Notes under the pieces: model-generated
What the model was told of the DNA's origin: nothing
Seen by the model: only the letters and a program-made list of their open reading frames with translations
Databases searched by the model: none
In this document: piece after piece, positions 56,131-64,000 of the stretch
Layout of the letters: the number at the start of each line of letters is the position of its first letter
Position numbering within the stretch: the first letter of the stretch is position 1
NCBI GenBank assembly: GCA_943736015.1
Contig: OX031059.1
Coordinates: forward strand, 21,880,501-21,944,500
Direction of reading: 5' to 3'
From: Tridacna crocea
Lineage: Eukaryota; Mollusca; Bivalvia; Cardiida; Cardiidae
Length of the DNA stretch: 64,000 nt
Made by a program: the position numbers and the translations under genes

Positions 56131-56960
56131 AGGAAGGGTAAACTAGAGCTATTTGAAAATAGCTTATAAAAAAGTTGTAGCATTATTGTTTATATATGAC
56201 CGATTTTTATTTAGTAAATGTATATAGACGTCATTTTTCTTTTCCACTTGAATACACGATAATCGTTTAAATCTTCGCCTCACTACAATAGTACTTACCT
56301 TTTTTGCGGATGTACAAAAGCCTGCAGTCTGATGTCGGATCCACATCCGGTTTTTCGGCTACCTGATGCTAGCCCTTGCCTAAAATTATCTTCAATTGAA
56401 GAGGTAATCCACTAACAGACCTCGAAAAAATCCGGATTCATTTCATCGGCAGCGAAAAAGTTTAACGAAACTTGTACAGCTTATCTTTAATGACCCTTCA
56501 CCACCAATATCTTCCTGAACAACTTTAGCTGACTTTGTAGATCAATATCAGTCTGCACAGGACAGGCAGTCTGATCTTGAATCTAGATACCGTCCGCTAC
56601 CTACTAGGTCTACTTAACTGAGACCAAGACTCTGTTCAACTGCTGTAGAAAATATATTTTGGAGTTCAGAAAATTAGGTTGCAGAGAAAGCGTTAAAGTA
56701 GGTCAATTCCCAAAGTTTCATGCTGGGTTACATCAACAGTAGACTATACAGGAGTTTCGAAACCTCAACATGAAACTCTTGAAGTGCTGAGATAAATTCG
56801 AACCAGGTATTGCAATTTAAAAGCTGTATTAGTTTATATGTATGGCTTAAAAGCGGACAGTAAAGGTCAAAGATCACGTTCTGTGCAGTCTGATCTTAGG
56901 TCTACACTGTCCGTAAAACCAAGTTCAGCTCTTCATAAGATAAGACATTGGATATTACTA
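56131..56960. other. Spacer with two AGACTGCAC-type hairpins
   Basis: 56530-56600 (GTAGATCAATATCAGTCTGC; GCAGTCTGATCTTGAATCTA) and 56870-56935 (GGACAGTAAAGGTCAAAGAT; GTGCAGTCTGATCTTAGGTC). No gene. Confidence 0.7.
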
Positions 56961-57106
56961 CAGGAAATTGACATTCTGTAATGAAAATATATGCTAAAAT
57001 ATGTAAGAAAAATTCTCCCCCTATTTATAACGTGTTTCTGTACATATAGGGGAGTATTTTATTCATATTTAATCACATATTTTCATTATAGAATGTCAAA
57101 TTCCTG
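56961..57106. repeat. 146-bp foldback
   Basis: CAGGAAATTGACATTCTGTA and its complement TATAGAATGTCAAATTCCTG, extended by AATGAAAATAT/ATATTTTCATT; the centre is CTCCCCCTATTTATAACG with partner TATAGGGGAG. Confidence 0.88.
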
Positions 57107-57488
57107 TGATATAACTAGATCTACATCAGAAGGCTGATTCTGCATCCATATAAATTCTAGATGGAAAAGTATCGTTAGGTGCTGTTCCATTTGAATAATG
57201 ATCAATATTCAGGTTTGTGTTAGGATTATTTATCCAGCCAGATATCTATTGTGCTATCGGATTTATGTGGATTTTTTTGTCGGCATGCATATTTTTAGGA
57301 TCTCGTTGTCGGTAAGCATATTTTCAGAGTCGTGCAAATCTCCCACATCTACCAAAATAGAGTGTCTGATTTTTTGGTAGGTACATTGTTATTTTGGTAT
57401 GAAGTAGGAGTTACTTTTCAAGGAAAAATGCTGTTACGTAGCTATTGTAGGTTGAATTGTGGTCTAAAAATAGGAGAATACTTAGAGT

Positions 57489-57590
57489 TTGTCTATCTGT
57501 CTGTCTGCCTGCCTGCCTGCATGTCTGTCTGTCTGTCTGTCTGTCTGTCCCCCAATCTTCTCTTCTCTCTCTCTCTCTCTCTCTCTCTAC
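57489..57590. repeat. (CTGT)n / (CT)n compound microsatellite
   Basis: CTGT/CTGC tetramers followed by CT dinucleotides. The Val-Cys-Leu-Ser frames are translations of it. Confidence 0.96.
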
Positions 57591-57599
57591 ACACACGCA

Positions 57600-57722
57600 T
57601 ACCTTCTTTACTATGAAAAGGAGAGTTTTGAAAACATTTTGGAAAAAGTGGATGTGGCAGTATTTAGCATTTTCTCCTTTTTCCACAATGTTTTCTACCT
57701 TTTCAAAGACAAATCCTACATG
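57600..57722 (-). mobile_element. MITE-P fragment
   Basis: GTTTTGAAAACATTTTGGAA, TATTTAGCATTTTCTCCTTT and CCACAATGTTTTCTACCTTT; the termini are missing. Confidence 0.75.
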
Positions 57723-57812
57723 AAATCATGAGCCATTTTTTACGAGTCATATTCTTTTATTATATTTCAAGATACATGTATACTAGCAATAAGAAATAAA
57801 GTATTAACAAGT

Positions 57813-58042
57813 ATAAACCCATTACTACACAATCCCTACTTTTGACGACCCTGAAAAAGAAGCCTTTAGAAAACATTGCGGAAAAAGGAGAAAATGCTGG
57901 TAACAAGCATTTTCTCCTTTTCCCACAATGTTTTCTACCCTTCACAAAACAACTATCAAATTTACAGTCACTTTTGTTTTCTCGTCTGCAAATGCTTTCG
58001 ATTTGGACAAGCCAAAAATTTTGTCTTTTGGTAATGAGTTAA
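57813..58042 (-). mobile_element. MITE-P copy, full length
   Basis: ATAAACCCATTACTACACAA to TTTTGGTAATGAGTTAA, 230 bp. Hairpin arms CATTGCGGAAAAAGG and CCTTTTCCCACAATG. A diverged second copy follows (58060-58260: TTTGCAAATGCGCTTTCATA). Confidence 0.9.
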
Positions 58043-58429
58043 AGCCTTAACAATCCTGAAAAGAACTTTTTTTTGTTTTGTTTTAAATATCATGGGGAAA
58101 GGAGAACATGCAAACTAGTACTAGATCTAATCAGCATTTTCTCCATTTATTTCAATGCTTTCTACTTTTCCAAAGCATGACAAACCTGATCATTCGAGCC
58201 ATATCTATTTCATCATTTGCAAATGCGCTTTCATATCTGACAAGTCTGAAATTCTAGTCAAGAATCAGATCTAACTACCGAGTCTGGCATGCTGTGCTGC
58301 ACATTTCGTTTGCCCCGTGAGTTGTCGCCTGCTTCATTAAACGGTTAAATTAAGTTTTGATCTTTAATATCAACATTAGAAGATTTGATTAATGGATTAC
58401 TCCGATTCAATTAACCTTATAAAAGGCAT

Positions 58430-58512
58430 ATCGTCGGTTTACTTAAAAACGTCGTAACTGCAGCTTATTTCAGGCTGTAGTTACGAAGTTCTTAAGTAAA
58501 CCGTCGATTATC
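58430..58512. mobile_element. Foldback, CGTCGGTTTACTT family, best copy
   Basis: ATCGTCGGTTTACTTAAAAA, CGTCGTAACTGCAGC pair with GCTGTAGTTACGAAGTTCTT, AAGTAAACCGTCGAT around ATTTCAG. Compare 25535-25625. Confidence 0.82.
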
Positions 58513-59548
58513 AAGAATATAGCGCGTAAAGATGTATAGACCATGTTGGAACTGCATCTGGTATTTTTACTCTTTACTGTATATCCGAGTCCGTATTTTC
58601 CTACCATTCAAGATTATATTGATGATCCAAGGATTCATTCCTCTACCACTGAGCTTAATATTGTTTCGACGATGGATATGTGGGAAAGCAGCCAGTGGCT
58701 TGGAAAGGATATTGTGCGGAACACTGGTAACAGAAACTCCAAGAATGGATATAACTGTTAAAAACCATTCTAGATTAAGAAATTGAAAATAAGGCAATTC
58801 TTAATTGGCTACACCATTTTGTTATTAATTGGAAGTTGTGTTACTCTCTTATTCTGAAAATTCTTGAGAATAAGAAATGCTCTGAAGAATGGTTGAGTAA
58901 AGACCCTTGATTTTTTGTACAATCTTGATAGGAAAAGCTTATGAAAACCTTGGAATTGCGACTTTCTTGTTTTAGCCAAAGTGTTTTCAATGACATAGTG
59001 TCTGTGTATTACCTGTCCGTGTTTAAGTTTTGAGCAATCTCCGAGCCGAGTTGTCGTTCGTTACATTCAACATGGTCCGAATGATCCGTAATGCTAAAGA
59101 GTGCGTTTTGAGTCGTCTTCTTTTTAGCCATGACCCTGAAAGTACTCTCTTCCAAGGAGAATTTCACAGATTTCAAAAATCGACGTTGTTTAAATTTTTC
59201 ACTGTGTTATTACCGATATCGTACGAAATTGAGTAAGAAATACTTTTCTTTATTTTGAATGTGAAAAATCATTATATTCGTCACGCTTTGGACATAAGCT
59301 TTTATTAGAATCACACTTTGCCTCCAAATTCTACTGCACACGCAAATCTGTGTTCGCAGATTAACGTTGGAACGAATGATTTGTACGAAACAACTGTTGA
59401 TCAAAGAACAAAAGGGGAGCAAGGTAATCTAGAAAGCAACAGAGAGATTTTGTCACGTTATTTTATATTTTAGTTTTGTCAAACCTACTTAAACCTTTTT
59501 CAACGTTTGAATGATAATTTTAATGTAACAGGTGGTGAAAAATATCGC
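58513..59548. other. Unique spacer
   Basis: Overlapping open frames on both strands at 58532-58797 match no family. No gene is called. Confidence 0.45.
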
Positions 59549-59621
59549 GGCTCGACCGGGATTCGAACCCAGGGCCTCAGGAAAACCGTTCCTGCAGTCT
59601 AACCAACTGAGCTACCGAATC
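59549..59621 (-). tRNA. tRNA-like sequence, probably pseudogene or SINE head
   Basis: 73 bases that fold as a cloverleaf. Acceptor GATTCGG/TCGAGCC has one A-C mismatch. The A-box is TAGCTCAGTTGG. The anticodon stem CAGGA/TCCTG holds a 7-base loop ACGGTTT. The T-arm is CTGGG/CCCGG with loop TTCGAAT, and the B-box is GGTTCGAATCC. The loop would give anticodon GGT (Thr), but the invariant U33 is C and position 37 is not a purine; the D-stem has a C-C mismatch. A run of five T lies about 8 bases past the 3' end, a possible Pol III terminator. A functional tRNA is unlikely. Confidence 0.6.
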
Positions 59622-60652
59622 ACATGTCGAGATGGCCGCACGATATATCACCAAATACCTGTACCCGACTACATTATACCTTTATATCTATCTCTGGGAT
59701 AGACCAGTATACTACATTAAGAGAATAAGAATGATGCAAAAACGAAATGATTCTTTATTCTGTGTAAAAGTATGGCATTCACTTTTGACCTGCAAACTTC
59801 TTCAATTTGCTCAGAACTGACCACACTCAAGACCCTTTTCTTTCCAGTTAGATATCTGGTATCTGAAATACCGGTATATCAAACTTTACAGATACTTACT
59901 TAGAGTAGAGAAAAAAAAAAAAGGTAAAATTTGAAAGTATGTAGAATGACTCTGCTGCATAAACTTAGCCTTGCAGTTTGTTGGTTCACGGTACTTATGG
60001 TCCAATCAAGAAAAAAATCAAAATCTTAACAGAGTATAGAATAAATCGCCAAATAATTTTCTAATTTCATCTTTTAGGTAGCATCATGAAGATATGATGC
60101 AGTTTCATCCAAACATTTTAAAGAAAATCAGCCTTGACCTTCACCACTGTCCTGGTGCCAGGCTGAAATTGATGCATGTTACTTCGATGGTTTTCATGAA
60201 AAAATCAATACAACTCGATATATTTGGCGCCGGTTTTCAATCACATGACTGGAAAATATTGCCTCATGACCTAGCAGATGATCTTAGTCTAAGTACCTTA
60301 TCATACATGTTTTGAAGTAAAACTGTTTGAAATGAGGGATTTTAGAGGATGGGGGTAAAAAATGTTAAGCATGTACGTGCCGATGACACCGTTTTCACTT
60401 CTGGTAAATTTTTCCTCCATTCTAATCTTTTATTTTGAAAAATAAAATATGTTGAGGTACAGAATTGTTAAATTTAAGACATCTACAATCAAAATAGAGA
60501 CCAGTGAAGCCACTAGAGGATGCCAATTTTTGTTATGACGGAAAAATACTGATTACCTCGAAGCAACATGTACCGTGAACCAACATGTCATGGCTATATA
60601 TGAATTACCAAAAGATGTGGTGTAAAGGATAGATGTAGTGATTTGTCCTCAT
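59622..60652. other. Unique spacer
   Basis: An open frame at 60094-60315 follows a CATCTTTTAG acceptor-like site, but a TAG lies in its frame directly after the site. No family is recognised. Confidence 0.4.
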
Positions 60653-60881
60653 TTAACATTTTACCAAATGACAAAAAATTAAATTGGTCGAAATTGAAAG
60701 GATTTGCAGACGACATATAAAATGTAAATGAAATAATGATGTTTATTTTGAATAGGGAAGAAAACATTGTGGGAAAAGGAGAAAATGATGCTTACCAGTA
60801 TTTTCTCCTTTTTCAACAATGTTTTCAACAGGCTTCTTGTACAGGGGTGTTAAAAGTTATGATTGAGTGGTAAAGAGTTAA
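60653..60881 (+). mobile_element. MITE-P copy, 229 bp, TTAA both sides
   Basis: TTAACATTTTACCAAATGAC to GAGTGGTAAAGAGTTAA; core GAGAAAATGATGCTTACCAG. Confidence 0.92.
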
Positions 60882-61179
60882 ATCAAGAAACAATAACAGA
60901 GATTGCTTTGAAGGTCTCCAAACTCCAAAGCATCAAATGTATTTTCTATCCATTGCAATCAGAGCAGCCTCGTATGGGGCCATCAAGGGCATGAAGATAC
61001 AAGAGTTATTATAGTTTCATACATTAAGGATCAAATGGGTTAAAGACTGACTGAAAATGAGTGTAGATGTATCATTTAATATCACTATTCTCATAGTCTT
61101 TTTATACCAAAAAATCATGAACTCCCATTTAAGAGGGAAATAGGAAAACATACTTTGAAAACAACAACCCCAAAAAAAA

Positions 61180-61546
61180 TTCTGATAGGATAACATTTTG
61201 GGATAAGGAGAAAATGTTGGTTACCAGCATTTTCTCCTTTTCCCACAGTGTTTTCTAAAGGCTTCTTCTTCATGGTCGTTTAAAGTTGGCATTGTGTGGT
61301 AGAGCCTGGTTAGCCCTTTACCACACAGTCTCTACTTTTAATAAGTTGAAAATATTGTGGGAAAAAAAAAAGAAAAAAATGCTCTTTTCTCATTTCTTCA
61401 CAATATTTTTTGCCCTTCCCAAAACAGAATTCAACTTTTGAGTCACATTTATTTTGTTGTCTGCAAATGCTTTCAATTTAGACCAATTAGACTGATATAT
61501 TATTAAGATCAGTCTAATTTTTTTTCCTTTGGTAAAGAGTTAAGGA
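61180..61546. mobile_element. Two adjoining MITE-P copies
   Basis: 61180-61314 is the right part of a + copy (GGAGAAAATGTTGGTTACCA to GTGTGGTAGAGCCTGGTTAG). 61311-61546 is a - copy (TTAGCCCTTTACCACACAGT to CTTTGGTAAAGAGTTAA) with the palindrome reduced to an A-rich stretch and a new small hairpin AGACTGATATATTATTAAGA/TCAGTCT near its end. They share one TTAG site. Confidence 0.85.
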
Positions 61547-61732
61547 TTGATATAAATTGGAAAATGAACTGAGGTACTGTATATCTAATATAATTATATT
61601 ATATATTATATATTATTTTCAGGTTAAACAAAAAAAACATTTACACCATTACACACCAAAAAGTAGATACTGTAGAGAAGTGAAACAATAAAACAAGTGA
61701 AAATTGACTGATACATCTGTAATTGGGAAACA

Positions 61733-61885
61733 ATGGATCACTCCCATCATCACGATCATCACCATCATCATATGGACCATTCAGATCACAGTAACCATGG
61801 CAACGATGAGGGTTACACAGTGGTACCGGATTCTTCATTACACGCTGGAGGTCATCATGAAAGTCATGGAATAAGCCATAATCAT
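61733..61885 (+). CDS. CTR/SLC31 copper transporter, first coding exon
   Basis: N-terminal exon of a high-affinity-type copper uptake protein of the plasma membrane. It encodes 51 residues from MDHSHHHDHHHHHMDHSDHS to GISHNH, with about 18 His, a typical extracellular copper-gathering segment of the CTR family. The start has good context (A at -3, G at +4). The exon ends at a GTTAGT donor at 61886 after exactly 51 codons (phase 0) and joins in frame to the exon at 63375. A possible upstream acceptor for a 5' UTR exon (ATTATTTTCAG) ends near 61612-61622. A MITE-P starts 27 bases into the intron. An unrelated His-rich protein is the alternative, but the next exon argues against it. Confidence 0.82.
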
Positions 61886-61911
61886 GTTAGTAACTTACAC
61901 TCTTTAACACT

Positions 61912-62130
61912 TTAACTCATTACCAAACGACAAAATTTTATGTTTGTCCAAATCGGAAGCATTTGCGGACGACAAAGTAAAAGTTACCAAAAATTTGAAA
62001 TTTGTTTTAGGAAGAGTAGAAAACATTATGGGAAATAGAGAAAATGCTGGTCACATGTATTTTCTCCTTTTCTCAGAATGTTTTCTATAGGTTTTTTTCT
62101 CAGAGTCATTAAAAGTAGGGATTTTAGACC
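61912..62130 (+). mobile_element. MITE-P copy in copper transporter intron
   Basis: TTAACTCATTACCAAACGAC, GGAAGCATTTGCGGACGACA, GAAAACATTATGGGAAATAG, GAGAAAATGCTGGTCACATG and CATTAAAAGTAGGGATTTTA. The right end is replaced at about 62125 by another degraded copy (62125-62320: GAAAGGTAGAAAAGGTAGAA). Confidence 0.88.
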
Positions 62131-62576
62131 TCTCCGAATTAGAAGCATGCATTTTTAGATTACAAATTAAATGTTTTTCTTGTCATGTTTATAGGTCTGA
62201 AAGGTAGAAAAGGTAGAAAATGGATAAGTACTTTTTACAGGAATTTTTTTTTTCACAGTGATGTCAAATTTTTCTCTCAAGCTCATGAAAACTCGAGATT
62301 GTTTAGTAAAGATTTTGCCCCTTTCCAAACAAGCCCATGATTTAACCAGCAAAGAACACTAGTTTTTAATGGAAATGTCCATTGCAAATATATAAGTGTT
62401 AATTGAAAGGAATTGGGAAGAGGAAATTGTATCAGCGTTTGTAAGCTAGATTATCTTTATGGACAATATCCATAAATAAATCAAGATCTGACAGTATAGA
62501 CCATGTAGCCAGATCTTGAACACAGTTTTGAAGATGCACTTCTTATTCTTAAAAGGTCTGTTTCTTTCTTACTGAA

Positions 62577-62745
62577 TTAACTCTTAACCACACTGTCCCG
62601 GCTTTTAACAACACTGAGAAAGAAAGCTTTTGAAAAGAACAAAATGCTAGTGACCACCATTCTCTCCATTTCCAACCATGTTTTCTACCCATCCCAAATC
62701 AAATTCCAGTTTTTGAGTCACATTGCACGAGCATCACCACACAGC
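62577..62745 (-). mobile_element. MITE-P copy, truncated, in the same intron
   Basis: TTAACTCTTAACCACACTGT, CACTGAGAAAGAAAGCTTTT, AACAAAATGCTAGTGACCAC and CCAGTTTTTGAGTCACATT. A + orientation copy follows at 63170-63346 (GAAAGCCTTTGCAGATGACA, GCAGAAAATGCTGGTTACAA, GATTGTTTGGTAAAGGA). Confidence 0.82.
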
Positions 62746-63374
62746 CACTGAGTCTATGCTAACAGTAGAGAAACAGGCATGATACTGCCTGTGATGTATA
62801 TTATTAGTTATTATTATGGCATCATTGTGAGATCACATGATTGCTATTCTCCCATCATGAAGTCTTATATCTTGTCATATGTATTCTCAAAAATTGAACT
62901 CTTTATCTACAACAACAAGAGCTTCGCAAAGCAGCACATAGACGCCCAAAGGGGCTTGTCAGTGGCATAGGCAAAAATCTGAAACACCTGCAGATATCAG
63001 AATTTCAAAAATCATATGCACAACTACACATCATAGACATTCATTATGGTAAGTTTGAACATGTTCCAGTGAAAACTGTAGGAGCTGTGGGCACAAGAAA
63101 TAGCTAACGGACAGACAGACGACCAGGGCGGCAACATAATGCAACCTTTGGGGTGTATAGAAATGTACACTCATCCTGATTGAAAGCCTTTGCAGATGAC
63201 AATTTAAATGTTTCTCAACTGATGAAATTGTCTTTGGTAGGTAGAAAAACATTGTGGGAAAAGCAGAAAATGCTGGTTACAAGTGTTTTCAAAAGGCTTT
63301 TTCCTCAGGATTGTTAAGATTCAAGATTGTTTGGTAAAGGATGAAATAAAATGTTGAGTTATGTTTACTTTCAG

Positions 63375-63447
63375 CATCAAGCCTTCTTTAATACAGAGTT
63401 CAATGTGACAGTGTTGTTTGAAAACTGGCAACTGAACTCCAGGACAC
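63375..63447 (+). CDS. CTR/SLC31 copper transporter, second coding exon
   Basis: 73-base exon between TTTACTTTCAG (ending 63374) and the donor GTATGT at 63448. It starts in phase 0, matching the first exon, and ends one base into a codon. It encodes HQAFFNTEFNVTVLFENWQL and NSRT, the start of the CTR domain: a short amphipathic lead, then VLF and a Trp as in the region entering TM1 of CTR1/CTR2 proteins. The Met-rich MxxxM motif usual in TM2 and the GxxxG motif of TM3 would be on later exons outside the window. The residue before the domain is His-Gln rather than the Met cluster of vertebrate CTR1, so a CTR2-like or mollusc-specific member is possible. Confidence 0.8.
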
Positions 63448-63464
63448 GTATGTCTTACCTTATT

Positions 63465-63694
63465 TTAACTCATTACCAAACGACAATATTTTTGGCTTGT
63501 CATAATCAAAAGCATTTGCAGACGACAAAGTAAAAGTGACTGAAACTTTGAAATTTGTTTTGTGAAGGGTAGAAAACATTGTGGGAAAAGGAGAAAATGC
63601 TGGTTACCAGCATTTTCTCCTTTTCCCTCAGTGTTTTCTAAAGGCTTTTTTTCTCAGGGGCGTCAAAAGAAGGGATTGTGTGGTAATGGGTTAA
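63465..63694 (+). mobile_element. MITE-P copy, 230 bp, directly after the splice donor
   Basis: TTAACTCATTACCAAACGAC to GTGTGGTAATGGGTTAA, TTAA both sides, beginning 17 bases after the last exon base. Core GAGAAAATGCTGGTTACCAG. Confidence 0.93.
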
Positions 63695-63857
63695 CTCTTA
63701 TTGCCTACTTTATTTTACCTTTATGCTGAATATATAAGTAGGCATATGAGTAGAACTCCTAACTTTTACAAAGAAAGTTACATATACACGGTATGGGACT
63801 TATATACATAGGTAATCAGTTTGACCCTCCGCCTACAAACTGCGACTTAGGGTGCTT

Positions 63858-63932
63858 TTGCAGTTAGTGTACATCAGGATCAGACTGCACAAAACATGCA
63901 GTCTGATCTTGTATCTACACTGACCGAAGAGG
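63858..63932. repeat. AGACTGCAC-type hairpin
   Basis: GTTAGTGTACATCAGGATC, AGACTGCACAAAACATGCAG, TCTGATCTTGTATCTACACT and GACCG. It lies in the next intron of the copper transporter gene. Confidence 0.85.
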
Positions 63933-64000
63933 AGATATTTCTCAAAAAAAAAGAATTGAAAGTGCAATATTTGCTTTTTTCACTATTGACCAGAAAGACT

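Noticed and set aside
58532-58797. Three overlapping open frames on both strands
   Set aside because: None shows a family motif and they lie beside a foldback element.
60094-60315. Possible exon of a glycosyltransferase-like protein (LDIFGAGF)
   Set aside because: The resemblance is limited to a few residues, and a TAG sits in frame immediately after the only acceptor-like site.
1-64000. A new multi-gene system or gene cluster
   Set aside because: Only two partial, unrelated host genes are supported; the rest is repeats and unique noncoding DNA, so no cluster is claimed.

Overview
The window is eukaryotic, AT-rich, intron- and repeat-dominated DNA, most probably from a bivalve mollusc. The evidence is two spliced animal genes, LINE and Gypsy remnants, tRNA-derived SINEs, and two 1.7-kb interspersed repeats built from 166-bp tandem monomers between hairpin ends, like the pearl/Helentron-type elements described from bivalves. 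There are no operons, prokaryotic genes or CRISPR arrays. The species cannot be fixed from the sequence.

Genes. Only two host genes are supported, both partial and both on the + strand. (1) 36179-36826 is the last coding exon of a prostanoid receptor-like GPCR (EP4-type): the end of TM6/loop 3, TM7 with the ligand-binding Arg and a DPWVY motif, and a long Ser-rich cytoplasmic tail. Its earlier exons are not recognisable in the 36 kb upstream. (2) 61733-61885 and 63375-63447 are the first two coding exons of a CTR/SLC31 copper transporter: a His-rich metal-binding N-terminus joined in phase to the start of the first membrane segment. The gene runs off the right edge.

Layout. 1-5 kb: diverged tandem repeats, two 259-bp MITEs and the first pearl-like element. 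5-11.5 kb: piggyBac-type MITEs, a 79-bp palindrome, an 80-bp tandem array and a diverged ~60-bp array. 11.75-16.5 kb: a dead minus-strand APE-type LINE split by the second pearl-like element. 17.6-22 kb: a dead minus-strand Gypsy element whose integrase carries a 54-bp patch identical to the neighbouring LINE. 22-34 kb: mostly unique AT-rich DNA with MITEs, one SINE with perfect target-site duplications and one MULE-like element with a 9-bp duplication. 34-38 kb: foldback elements around the receptor exon. 38-61 kb: dense MITEs, foldbacks, microsatellites, nested insertions and a tRNA-like sequence. 61-64 kb: the copper transporter gene with MITEs packed in its introns.

The dominant signal is one short element, called MITE-P here: a 229-230-bp unit bounded by TTAA, with TIRs TTAACYCTTTACCA and a long central hairpin, present in roughly 50 whole or broken copies. 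Its two hairpin arms change together within single copies, which I consider the most interesting general observation. The 54-bp LINE patch in the Gypsy integrase is the most interesting single locus.
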